Shown here: piece after piece, positions 1-7,814 of the stretch
How positions within the stretch are numbered: the stretch's first letter is position 1
Layout of the letters: every line of letters begins with the position of its first letter
From: Pseudomonadota bacterium
Lineage (GTDB): Bacteria > Pseudomonadota > Gammaproteobacteria > Steroidobacterales > Woeseiaceae
Assembly: GCA_022572185.1 (NCBI GenBank)
Contig: JACZWL010000007.1
Span: forward strand, 1 to 64,000
Length of the DNA stretch: 64,000 bases
Direction of reading: 5' to 3'
Notes under the pieces: generated by a model
The model's database searches: none
What the model saw: only the letters and a program-made list of their open reading frames with translations
Told to the model about the DNA's origin: nothing
Translations under genes and position numbers: made by a program

Positions 1-828
1 GATGAAGGTATTCGTGTTCGGGTCTGTGAGCACGAATCGCCCCTGCGGCGTGCCGGAGCTGCCGTGCAGGTTCGAGGTGCCGGGACCGTTGGACTCACGC
101 GCCTGAGCCACATCTGCTGCACTGACCGATTTTTGATCGACGTACGACACGTTGAGGAAGACGGAGGTCTGGTCGGAGACGCTGCCGATCGACAGGGAGC
201 CCGCGACTGTGTCGCCGTCGCCCTCACTGAAGCTGCCGCCGTAGCCGGAAACCTCGAAGCCTTGGAAGTCTTTCTTCGTGATAATGTTGACCACGCCGGC
301 GATCGCGTCAGCACCGTATATGGCCGAGGCACCGTCTTCGAGCACCTCGATGCGCTCGATGATGCTGAGCGGGATCGTGTTGAGATCAGTCGCCGAGCCG
401 ACGCCGCTGGCGGAGGATTCGCTAACCCAGCGGATTCCGTCAACGAGCACCAGAACGCGCTTCGCGCCGAGGTGGCGCAGATCTACTTGGGACGAGCCAG
501 CGCCGACGCCACTACCGTCTGGCGGGAAGCCGAAATTGCCGCTGGAGTTGAAGCGCGCGTTGAGGGCGCCGCCCGATGACGGCAGGCGCTGTAGAAAATC
601 GCCGAGCGATGTGAGTCCCGACCGCTGGATGTCCTTGCTTGAGATTTGCATTACTGGGCCGGCGCCCTCGAGCGGGTCTCGGCGAATACGCGACCCTGTA
701 ACGATAACCTCTTCCAAGGCCTCATCGGCTGCGGCGTCCTGCGCCATGGCAAGCTGATCAGGCACTGCAAAAACTGACAGGACCAGAGCAATGCTCAGTC
801 CTCTGGCAATGTGTACAAGATATTTCAT
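1..828 (-). CDS. TonB-dependent receptor, N-terminal part (runs off left edge)
   Basis: The first 276 residues are present and the frame is still open at base 1. A signal peptide (about residues 1-29, ending AMAQ) is followed by [10 protein letters not shown], the usual start of a TonB-box/plug region. The plug domain then shows [38 protein letters not shown], all typical of outer-membrane TonB-dependent receptors that import large substrates using energy from TonB-ExbB-ExbD. The substrate cannot be told from the plug. An AGGGGAG ribosome site lies just upstream of the ATG at 828. The beta-barrel part lies outside the window. Family assignment is firm. Confidence 0.93.
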   Translation of the reverse strand, partial: MKYLVHIARGLSIALVLSVFAVPDQLAMAQDAAADEALEEVIVTGSRIRRDPLEGAGPVMQISSKDIQRSGLTSLGDFLQRLPSSGGALNARFNSSGNFGFPPDGSGVGAGSSQVDLRHLGAKRVLVLVDGIRWVSESSASGVGSATDLNTIPLSIIERIEVLEDGASAIYGADAIAGVVNIITKKDFQGFEVSGYGGSFSEGDGDTVAGSLSIGSVSDQTSVFLNVSYVDQKSVSAADVAQARESNGPGTSNLHGSSGTPQGRFVLTDPNTNTFI

Positions 829-1101
829 TTTCGCTCCCCTTTGGGTGAGTAGACAGTCATAAACTTGGGTCCTACGTGTTGCAAATAAGCCACAAATAAG
901 TCGGTGGCCTGCCTGAAACGGTGATGAGAATTACATCTTCTAAGTCAATGACCCGTTCTTGCTAAACAAGTTCCGCGCAGTCTGAATCAGGCGCGGCGGT
1001 GCTGAGAAATCACCTGTCGCAATAGAACCACAAATCGTCCGTGGATGAAAGATCTGGACAGGCGTTTATCGCTATTCGTTATATGCTCAGGAACATACGC
1101 C
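829..1101. other. Intergenic region upstream of the TonB receptor
   Basis: No credible gene was seen. The region should hold the promoter of the TonB-dependent receptor, which is transcribed leftward. It also lies at the 3' end of the DUF885 gene. I see no strong hairpin or clear -35/-10 pair. Confidence 0.4.
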
Positions 1102-2775
1102 TCAGGGTTGGTGAAAGCAATCCTCACAGAGTGCTCTGATCTCGTCGTCCTTGCCGGTCAATTGCCAGCGAATGAGCGACACCGGGATGACACCGACGGC
1201 GTTGACCTCGTCATAGAAATCATACAGCCTGAAATCGGCGTCACCGACCTGCCTGGATCGCTCCGCTAGCAGCCGTTCGATCAGATATTTGCCGGTCACG
1301 TAGCTGCTGCCGTAACCAGGTTGGCGCAGGTACAGGTGCTGTTCGAAAGCCAGCAGATCGAGATCCTTGCGCATCCAGCCGCGCGGCGTCCAGCTCACAT
1401 GAAATTCTGCGGCTTCCTGCATCGTGTAATCATTTGCATGCGCATATAAGGAGCCAAGGCCTCGCGCAGCACGTTGGGCCAGCATGATATAGACGATCTC
1501 GCGCGCATGCGGATTGTCGTCATACAGTCCCGAAAGCAGCATCATTTCTTCCACACCGGTCGCCATGCCCTCCGCGCGACTGTCCCAGATGTTGTACAGC
1601 AGTGGGCCGCGCCGAATCGGACTCGGGTGCGGTTCGCGCTTCATGCGTGCCAGGTCGAACCAGTGATAGAAATGGGTCCACAAAGTCGTTGGTTCGAAGT
1701 GCACGGCTGTCCAGAAGAAATTTCGCGTTTCCTTCGGCACGAACGAACCGATGCGCTCACGAATCGCCTGATCGTAATAATCCGGCACCGGCAGGATTTC
1801 CTGTTGCTCCAGGAATTCGATGTACTTCGTTACCGACTCGTTGGCGCGCCGCTCATACTCTTCTTCGCTCTCGATGGAGACCAGCGGCGGTAACTTTCGG
1901 TTGCGATGTTCTTCGAGTCTCAAAGATGCCCAGGCCCGGTCCAGTTCCCGTTTCAACAGGCCGGCCTCCTCCTCCCAGGTCAACGGTACGTAGTGAACAT
2001 TCCTGAGATACCAGGTGTAATTCTCCTTGCCGATGCCGGATGGGCCGGTCTTGGACGGTGCCTGCTGTTCGAGCCAGGCGGCAAAAGACGACGTAGCTGC
2101 CTGCGCCGCGGAGAGCGCCTCGCTTAGCTGGGCGCCGCCACCCTCACCTACCATGTCGACGATGTCATCAAGGTTTGTGCGCTGATCCCTGATGTTTTTG
2201 ATGCCGGCAATCCAAAGATCACGTGCATTGCCAGTCAGGTTTCCGCGCGCCTGATCGAGTAGCGGCGGTATCACGTGCAGATCCTCGATGAGCCTTGCTT
2301 CCTCATCAGCTGACAGCGGAAAGCCGAACGTCCAGAGTTCCAACAAGGCATGATGGGTCGGGCCCTCATGTGCCGGCGTATCGCTCTCATCGGTCCAGAC
2401 TGACTGATAGAAGGCCGGATCGCGCACCCATGGTTTCAGCACGCGGTGGTTGAAGTCGAAGCCGTTCATTTCAGCGCGCAGCAGATGCCAGTCGACCTGT
2501 TGTTCAATGGGCCAGCCGTTCGGATCAATCGTGTGAAGACGAGCCTGATAGGTCTTCGATTCCTCATAAGCAGCCGCAAATCTCTCCGCCGTATAGTCCG
2601 GCGCACCATCGCGCATCGCCGGCCGCTCAAATTCGCGCCAGTCTTCGAATAAGGCAAGCAGGTCCTCGTATCCGCCGGCATTGCTGTCCTCGGCAGTACA
2701 GGAATTTGCAGCAGCAATAAACACCGCCATCACCAATACGGACAAGAACTGCCTGACCATGACTTCAGATTTCAT
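1102..2775 (-). CDS. DUF885-family protein, exported, degenerate metal site
   Basis: A 557-residue protein with an N-terminal hydrophobic segment ending in a Cys (residue 26, ANSC), so it is exported and possibly a lipoprotein although the lipobox is weak. The C-terminal half contains [21 protein letters not shown], followed by a region ending [10 protein letters not shown] and [21 protein letters not shown], which matches the DUF885 family of predicted metallopeptidase-like proteins. The family usually carries an HExxPGH motif before the EGW-like segment. Here the corresponding stretch reads [15 protein letters not shown], so the canonical zinc ligands look altered. It stands alone on the minus strand. 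ATG at 2775 follows a G-rich ribosome site. Enzyme activity is uncertain. Confidence 0.8.
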   Translation of the reverse strand: MKSEVMVRQFLSVLVMAVFIAAANSCTAEDSNAGGYEDLLALFEDWREFERPAMRDGAPDYTAERFAAAYEESKTYQARLHTIDPNGWPIEQQVDWHLLRAEMNGFDFNHRVLKPWVRDPAFYQSVWTDESDTPAHEGPTHHALLELWTFGFPLSADEEARLIEDLHVIPPLLDQARGNLTGNARDLWIAGIKNIRDQRTNLDDIVDMVGEGGGAQLSEALSAAQAATSSFAAWLEQQAPSKTGPSGIGKENYTWYLRNVHYVPLTWEEEAGLLKRELDRAWASLRLEEHRNRKLPPLVSIESEEEYERRANESVTKYIEFLEQQEILPVPDYYDQAIRERIGSFVPKETRNFFWTAVHFEPTTLWTHFYHWFDLARMKREPHPSPIRRGPLLYNIWDSRAEGMATGVEEMMLLSGLYDDNPHAREIVYIMLAQRAARGLGSLYAHANDYTMQEAAEFHVSWTPRGWMRKDLDLLAFEQHLYLRQPGYGSSYVTGKYLIERLLAERSRQVGDADFRLYDFYDEVNAVGVIPVSLIRWQLTGKDDEIRALCEDCFHQP

Positions 2776-2868
2776 GATTTCCCCCCGGTGTTATCTAATA
2801 GACCTGCCACCGGCTTGCTGCTTGCAGGCGGCTTACAAGCTACTCATCGACGAACATTTATTCTGGCC

Positions 2869-3915
2869 TCAAGCACCGCGACAGACATCGACAATTTTCT
2901 TTTTCAGTTTTGCGGGATCATTGACGGTTTCGTAGAAAACGTCAAGATACTTCAGCGTCGACTTCCGAGCCTTATTGCTCAATGCGTCCGGCGTGTTCGC
3001 TATCTTAATGTCTGCCCGTCGCTCATTGAACAATTGTATGGTCTGGTCCAGATAGTCATTGTGTCGGCAGCGACCCCGGTAAAGTCGATGACGCACTGTC
3101 CTTATTCCAAGGCCCAAGGCGGGCAACGCATATTTCGTTTCGATGATGCCTGCCTGATCGAAATCGTAGGGCAGCACGATCCAGTTGTCCTGTGCATCCG
3201 GTTCTGCAATGACTTTCGCATTGTGACAGCAATTTTCCGTGCCCGGTCCCTTCTTGATGGCCCAATCGGTGTTCGCAATCATGTATTGAAACAGTTCGAA
3301 AATATTGGTTTGCGCCGCGTCGAACTGATGCGGTGCGATGGTCTTCGTCTTTATTTTTTTCATGCCCATGCGTTTGGCAACTTCATTGTCGGATTCGATG
3401 AAGAATGCCAGCCTGACGTCGTCGCGTCGCTTTCCTTCTATGTCCCGATACGTGACATTCAGCATGCGAACCCGAAATGAATACTCGGACACCAGGTTAT
3501 AGGTCTTATAAATTCCGAATTCCTGGTGCAGGTAGCGGAGGTAGGTCGAACCGTTGTTGCAATGGGTGACGATTTTCAGTTTTTTCTGGCCGGCAAAAAG
3601 CGTGGAAGCCACCTGGTCCGGGTTCAAAAAAACAGACAATGGCGGAAACGAACAATGCTCCAGGCGCGACCTGCCGCGCGTCGTGATGTCGATGTCGATG
3701 GCGACTTCGTTGCCGTTGACATCAACATAGCGAAGCTGCCCCTGGAGAACCGGCTTTTTGCTGGCGCGCTTCAGCAAAGTCCTCACTGGAAATTCGATGA
3801 CAATATCCAGGTTCTCTGCTGATTCGAAAAGCAGATGGTTCTCGGCACGACTGCTTGTCGTCATGCCTGCCAGAATGCAGGCAAATAGCAATGCGATAGG
3901 TATTCCTGGCATCAT
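2869..3915 (-). CDS. Exported protein of unknown function, faintly CotH-kinase-like
   Basis: A 348-residue protein with a clear signal peptide (about residues 1-24, ending SRAE). I do not recognise it with certainty. The middle and C-terminal parts show TRGRSRLEHC, FQYMIANTDW, HNAKVI and WIVLPYDFDQAG. Their order, with an N-x-D-W segment followed by a PYDFD segment, recalls the CotH atypical protein kinases, where Asp residues in such motifs bind metal. It contains several Cys (HCSFPP, THCN, NCCHN, RGRC), fitting an oxidising periplasmic location. It is followed by the cluster A operon on the same strand. The CotH link is inference. Confidence 0.72.
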   Translation of the reverse strand: MMPGIPIALLFACILAGMTTSSRAENHLLFESAENLDIVIEFPVRTLLKRASKKPVLQGQLRYVDVNGNEVAIDIDITTRGRSRLEHCSFPPLSVFLNPDQVASTLFAGQKKLKIVTHCNNGSTYLRYLHQEFGIYKTYNLVSEYSFRVRMLNVTYRDIEGKRRDDVRLAFFIESDNEVAKRMGMKKIKTKTIAPHQFDAAQTNIFELFQYMIANTDWAIKKGPGTENCCHNAKVIAEPDAQDNWIVLPYDFDQAGIIETKYALPALGLGIRTVRHRLYRGRCRHNDYLDQTIQLFNERRADIKIANTPDALSNKARKSTLKYLDVFYETVNDPAKLKKKIVDVCRGA

Positions 3916-3968
3916 GGCAAGCGATCACAAGCCTCTCGATTGCTTGCCAGCTTATCACTGATCGCGCT

Positions 3969-4895
3969 TTAGGCAGGGAAGAAATCTATGGGTTTGGTGG
4001 TTGTGATGGCTTCGACATCTTTCGCTTCGAATCGGAACATCCTGATCCGCTGAACGAGCTTGCGCTCGAGATCCTCGTCACCCAGCTCACTGGACACGAT
4101 CTCGCAGAAGGTAACCTCGCCGGACGGTGCGATAGTCAGACGCAGAACCAGCTTTCCTTCGAGGCTTGGATCGATTCGCAATGCGCGATTGTAAAGCGCG
4201 AAGATCGCGCCCTTGTTCATGTCGAACACGAGTTCGATTTCTTCGCGGCTGCGAGATGCTTTGCCGCTCGAGCCAGTGCGGCGGGCTCCGCCCGCAGACT
4301 GGCCGAGGCCGGCAACCGGGCTGGATACCTGGGTCGTTGAACGGTCACCGAGGCCGGTGCCGCCCGTGTTCCGGCTCATATTGGCGGTGTTTATGCCGCG
4401 ACTTGCTGCACCGACTTTCGATGTGATCATGGCGCGCTCGTTACGTACGGCTACACCGACTGACGACGTCAAAACCCGGTTGTCAGCGACTCTCTCGAGT
4501 ACGTCGCTGTCTGCCAGCTCTGCCAGATCTTCAGCAAACGGCATGAATGCAGCCTGTGCTTTTTCGCGGGCGATTTTTTTGTAATCAATCGGCTCGGGTT
4601 CTTGCTCCACCACCCTCTCCGGCTCCGGGTCCCTGATCGAATCAGGCTCTTCGGGTTCCGGCTCCCTGGGTTCTGGCGGAGGCAGCGGCTTTTCCTGGAG
4701 TAAAAGCTTGGCGATGCGCGGCGGGATTTTCTCGACGTCATAAGGATCTGGCTCCATGGTCGGTATCCAGGGCCAGATAACACCAAGGACGAATGTCGCG
4801 GCAAATATGATAACGAGCAGGCGTCGGAATCTCCTTTCCTGGTCGGAGGTGTTGGACCACGGCAGCTCGTACTCTCTGTAAAAAGGCAAGTCCAA
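3969..4895 (-). CDS. AgmX/PglI C-terminal domain, TonB-like energy transducer (cluster A)
   Basis: A 308-residue protein: about 25 cytoplasmic residues, one transmembrane helix (about 27-46, LLVIIFAATFVLGVIWPWIP), a Pro/Glu-rich periplasmic linker (about 70-105), a Gly/Ser-rich segment, and a C-terminal domain (about 215-308) with GAIFALYNRALRIDPSLEGK and LTIAPSGEVTFCEIVSS. This C-terminal domain is the one shared by AgmX/PglI and TonB-like proteins. It probably carries the force generated by the ExbB/ExbD complex encoded just upstream. The start is TTG, supported by an AGGAG eight bases upstream. It is the last gene of the operon. Confidence 0.88.
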   Translation of the reverse strand: MDLPFYREYELPWSNTSDQERRFRRLLVIIFAATFVLGVIWPWIPTMEPDPYDVEKIPPRIAKLLLQEKPLPPPEPREPEPEEPDSIRDPEPERVVEQEPEPIDYKKIAREKAQAAFMPFAEDLAELADSDVLERVADNRVLTSSVGVAVRNERAMITSKVGAASRGINTANMSRNTGGTGLGDRSTTQVSSPVAGLGQSAGGARRTGSSGKASRSREEIELVFDMNKGAIFALYNRALRIDPSLEGKLVLRLTIAPSGEVTFCEIVSSELGDEDLERKLVQRIRMFRFEAKDVEAITTTKPIDFFPA

Positions 4896-4935
4896 ACCGT
4901 TTCTCCTAACCTGAATACTTAGTCATCGATCTTTC

Positions 4936-5463
4936 CTAGCGCGACGCCGTAATTTTTTCCAGCTGATCCGAGCTCTTCTGCAATACCGCCAGAGAAATCC
5001 GGCCGTAGTCGGCCTTTGTACAGGTAGCCATGACCTTCTTGAGAAGTCTGTAGGGAATGTCTTTGTCTCCCATGATCGTTATTTCGCGATCGGCGATATC
5101 GTCCTGTGCTGCTCTTCGCAATACCCGATCGTTCTGTGACAACAAAGCCTGCCTCAGTTGTGGAATATCGTTTCCTTTGAGTTTCATTACGTCGGCGACT
5201 TTGGCAACTGGCGATCCCTGTACCAGGATGTCCTCTTCGCTGATCAGAATGACGACTGTTTCATTTGCCTTTTCTTCAGCTATCGACTGCGGCAACTGAA
5301 TATCTTTGGCGTTCGGCAGCGTCTCTACGTCTGAGGAATTGACGAGCAGGAAAAACACCAGGATCGTGAAAATGTCCATGAGGGCCACGAGGTTCAGCGC
5401 AACACCCTTCTTGCCGCGTTCGTGGCGCCGCTCCATGCGTTGTGCGCGTGTTGATTTATACAT
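4936..5463 (-). CDS. exbD: ExbD/TolR-family biopolymer transport protein, Asp-bearing subunit (cluster A)
   Basis: A 175-residue protein with a basic N-terminus, one transmembrane helix (about 22-43) and a periplasmic domain. The helix reads LNLVALMDIFTILVFFLLVN, and D30 aligns with the protonatable Asp of ExbD/TolR, so this subunit can take part in proton-driven force generation with ExbB. GGAGG lies about ten bases before the ATG at 5463. The gene starts four bases after the end of the other exbD gene, so the two are almost certainly co-translated. The symbol is generic and does not imply iron-siderophore function. Confidence 0.92.
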   Translation of the reverse strand: MYKSTRAQRMERRHERGKKGVALNLVALMDIFTILVFFLLVNSSDVETLPNAKDIQLPQSIAEEKANETVVILISEEDILVQGSPVAKVADVMKLKGNDIPQLRQALLSQNDRVLRRAAQDDIADREITIMGDKDIPYRLLKKVMATCTKADYGRISLAVLQKSSDQLEKITASR

Positions 5464-5466
5464 AAC

Positions 5467-5982
5467 TCAGACGCCTCCATCCAGAACCGGTGCATCGCCG
5501 ATGGATATGTCCGGGAACAGGTCCGTTCGCACGATAGTTTTTCGGACATCGTCGACCGTCTCGGCAATGCGCACGCGGTCCATTACCTGCACCAGCGTGT
5601 CGTAAGGTATTTCTCCTTCTAGCAAAATTGCCACGTCGGTCTTTTCTGGATATTTCTCCTTTATCTCGGCAAGTTTCTTGCTGAGTGCTGCATAGTCGTA
5701 GCCATATTCGGAGTTGGGATAGATACCCAAGGCACCCAGATTACGGTCACTGACCACAATTTGATTCTGGCGCACGGTGACTTCCAGCTGGAAGGTCTGA
5801 TCCTGCGGATCCGCGGGCTCGGTTGAGGAGCCTGGCAAATACAATTCGAGTATTGCCAGTCGCGAGAATACCGCTGTTATCAGCAGGAACGGAACCAGAA
5901 TCACCATCAGATTCATGAAAGCCGTGATGTTGAGCTCAGCCGCATCAACGTTGCCACGGCTGCCTCTGTGGCGACGTAACAT
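5467..5982 (-). CDS. ExbD/TolR-family protein lacking the conserved Asp (cluster A)
   Basis: A 171-residue ExbD-like protein with one transmembrane helix (about 17-37) and a periplasmic domain ending in the usual ExbD pattern (DVAILLEGEIPYDTLVQVMDRVR). The helix reads LNITAFMNLMVILVPFLLI: residue 24 is Asn (codon AAT) where ExbD/TolR/MotB proteins have the proton-carrying Asp. The neighbouring ExbD keeps its Asp, so the pair may form a mixed dimer in which only one helix can be protonated. GGAGG precedes the ATG, and the gene lies three bases after the ExbB-like gene. Confidence 0.9.
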   Translation of the reverse strand: MLRRHRGSRGNVDAAELNITAFMNLMVILVPFLLITAVFSRLAILELYLPGSSTEPADPQDQTFQLEVTVRQNQIVVSDRNLGALGIYPNSEYGYDYAALSKKLAEIKEKYPEKTDVAILLEGEIPYDTLVQVMDRVRIAETVDDVRKTIVRTDLFPDISIGDAPVLDGGV

Positions 5983-5985
5983 GGT

Positions 5986-6636
5986 TTAGCCTCCGGCAGG
6001 CTTCAGCTGACGTTCGGTAATTGCGTTAAGGAACTTGACGCTCGCCATTTCCAGACTGTCGACAATCTGGTTCGTTTTTGTCTGCAGAAGCACATGAATC
6101 AGAAGCAACGGAATTGCCACCATCAAACCAAACGCGGTCGTATTCATCGCAATGGAAATACTCGCCGACAGCATGTCCGCCTTATCCGCAGGATTGGCGT
6201 TAGCCACCGCCGTAAACGCACGAATCAGGCCGATAATTGTTCCGAGCAGCCCGAGGAGCGTTGCAATATTCGCGAGCGTCCCGAGATAGTGCGTGCGCTT
6301 CTCAAGTCGTGGCAGCACTTCCATCAGGCTCTCTTCCATGGCCTTCTCGACGTCGTCGCGACGTCGCGCCGACTTCACACGATAAAGTCCGTAAGTCAGG
6401 ATCGAGCCGATCGCTGCTTTCGACTTGCCGGTCACGGCGGCCGCTTCCTGGAAGTTGCCGGCCTTAAGGTACGGCACGATCTTCTTCCACAGCGCGCGGT
6501 TAGTTGCGCCGGACACAGTCAGATACGTCCAGCGTTCGATGGCGATTGCCAGTCCGAGCGCGAACACGATCAGGATCGGGTACATGAACAACCCACCCTG
6601 CTGGAAAAAACGGACCATGCCGCTTAAAACGTCCAT
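5986..6636 (-). CDS. exbB: MotA/TolQ/ExbB proton channel protein (cluster A)
   Basis: A 216-residue inner-membrane protein with three hydrophobic segments: about 16-36 (MYPILIVFALGLAIAIERW), about 115-137 (LGTLANIATLLGLLGTIIGLI) and about 160-185 (AMNTTAFGLMVAIPLLLIHVLL). The second and third carry the TLLGLLGTIIG and AMNTTAFGLMVAIP signatures of the TolQ/ExbB channel. Five copies normally surround a dimer of ExbD/TolR subunits. The ATG at 6636 is preferred because GAGGAGT precedes it at good spacing; an upstream in-frame start at 6660 lacks this. It is followed immediately by two different exbD genes. Confidence 0.93.
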   Translation of the reverse strand: MDVLSGMVRFFQQGGLFMYPILIVFALGLAIAIERWTYLTVSGATNRALWKKIVPYLKAGNFQEAAAVTGKSKAAIGSILTYGLYRVKSARRRDDVEKAMEESLMEVLPRLEKRTHYLGTLANIATLLGLLGTIIGLIRAFTAVANANPADKADMLSASISIAMNTTAFGLMVAIPLLLIHVLLQTKTNQIVDSLEMASVKFLNAITERQLKPAGG

Positions 6637-6702
6637 TTGATTACTCCTCTTCCAAATCAAATCATCTTACGTTTGTCTAATACTTGCGCTCATAATCAAG
6701 CG

Positions 6703-7146
6703 CTACTCTTCTTCATCTCCGTACAGGTCATCGTAATAATTAACCTGACGAATAAATTCTTCCCGGTCCAGTGGTGCCAGGACTTCATCCAGTAGCGTAT
6801 TCACCGGTCGTCCCATCAAGTCGCCCGGGTCGGATTTTTTCCATGGCACGATGTACATCACCTTCGGCAGTTCCAGGTTGCCGGTGATCTCGGCCCGCCC
6901 GAGATCCATTTCGTCCATCACGCCACCTGCCCCGGTGGTCCGCCGCCGGACGTCCTGGGCCAGGACTGCCGATGGGACCCCGGGTTCCAGCGCCGCACGC
7001 GCTGCCGCCTGATCTTCGGCCCTGCGGGCATCGCCGGCCGGCTCCAGGCCTGCACTTTCCACCGTATCCGGCTCCTGTGCCGCCAGCGGCAGGCTGGCCA
7101 AAGCCAGCAGCAGCAAACAAACTCTCAAAATACTGAGCACGCGCAT
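6703..7146 (-). CDS. Small exported protein of unknown function (cluster A)
   Basis: A 147-residue protein with a clean signal peptide (MRVLSILRVCLLLLALASLPLAAQ). The mature part begins with an Ala-rich low-complexity stretch, then has MDEMDLGRAEITGNLELPKVMYIVPWKKSDPGD and an acidic tail (YYDDLYGDEEE). I recognise no family beyond its recurrent position beside ExbB/ExbD genes. The ATG overlaps the stop of the upstream TPR gene by one base (TGATG), so it is translationally coupled. Probably a periplasmic accessory of the cluster A machine; this is inferred from context only. Confidence 0.8.
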   Translation of the reverse strand: MRVLSILRVCLLLLALASLPLAAQEPDTVESAGLEPAGDARRAEDQAAARAALEPGVPSAVLAQDVRRRTTGAGGVMDEMDLGRAEITGNLELPKVMYIVPWKKSDPGDLMGRPVNTLLDEVLAPLDREEFIRQVNYYDDLYGDEEE

Positions 7147-7814
7147 CACTCCGCCACCTTCGCGGTTCTTTGCTGCGCGTCCAGCCGGCGCCTCAGATCC
7201 GCTATCCACTTCACGACCTGCTTGTCCTCACCTGCAATCTCCTGATACCGCTCAAAGTGCTGCAGTGCGGCATCAAGTCGCTGTAAATAGAGTTCGTTGA
7301 GGACACCCAGGTTGTAGTGTGCCAAGGCATAGTCCGGGCTGGCTGTGACGGCCTTCAAATAAGCAGCTTCTGCTTCAATAAATTTACCCTGGCGCCGGAG
7401 CAGCATGCCGAGCTGGTTCAGGGCCGCGGCATGTTCGGGATCGATGATCAGCGCGTCGACAATATGGCCCTCTGCCGCCTTATCGTCGCCGGCCCGCGCG
7501 CTGATGATGGCGAGGTTCACATGTGCGCCGGGATACCCGGGATACTGCAACAAGAACTCCTTGAAGCGCAGCTCAGCATCTGTAGCGTCTCCCGCGGCCA
7601 TGACAGCCACCGCCTGTTCGAACAGGGTGAGGGCGCTTGCCGGAGCGACCCGGAGCCGCCCCCCGGCAGCCGCCTGTTCCTGGGAAGTACCGGTTTGTGC
7701 CCGATTCGGACCCGCTGCGCAGCCGCTCAAAACAATTGCGCACAGGACCAATTGCGTCAGGCACCGCATCGAACCGGCATGCCGGAGCATGTTAGAAAAG
7801 TGTTGTAACAACAT
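7146..7814 (-). CDS. TPR-repeat lipoprotein (cluster A)
   Basis: About 222 residues. The N-terminus carries a lipoprotein signal with lipobox LSGC. The rest is a run of tetratricopeptide repeats (AEAAYLKAVTASPDYALAHYNLGVL is a clear unit), a protein-binding solenoid placed at the outer or inner membrane. Start choice is uncertain: ATG 7814 has GGAG ten bases upstream and overlaps the upstream gene, while ATG 7790 lies one base after that gene's TAA. Either way it is coupled to its neighbours. TPR lipoproteins often serve as assembly factors for envelope machines, which fits the ExbB/ExbD context. Confidence 0.87.
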   Translation of the reverse strand: MLLQHFSNMLRHAGSMRCLTQLVLCAIVLSGCAAGPNRAQTGTSQEQAAAGGRLRVAPASALTLFEQAVAVMAAGDATDAELRFKEFLLQYPGYPGAHVNLAIISARAGDDKAAEGHIVDALIIDPEHAAALNQLGMLLRRQGKFIEAEAAYLKAVTASPDYALAHYNLGVLNELYLQRLDAALQHFERYQEIAGEDKQVVKWIADLRRRLDAQQRTAKVAE

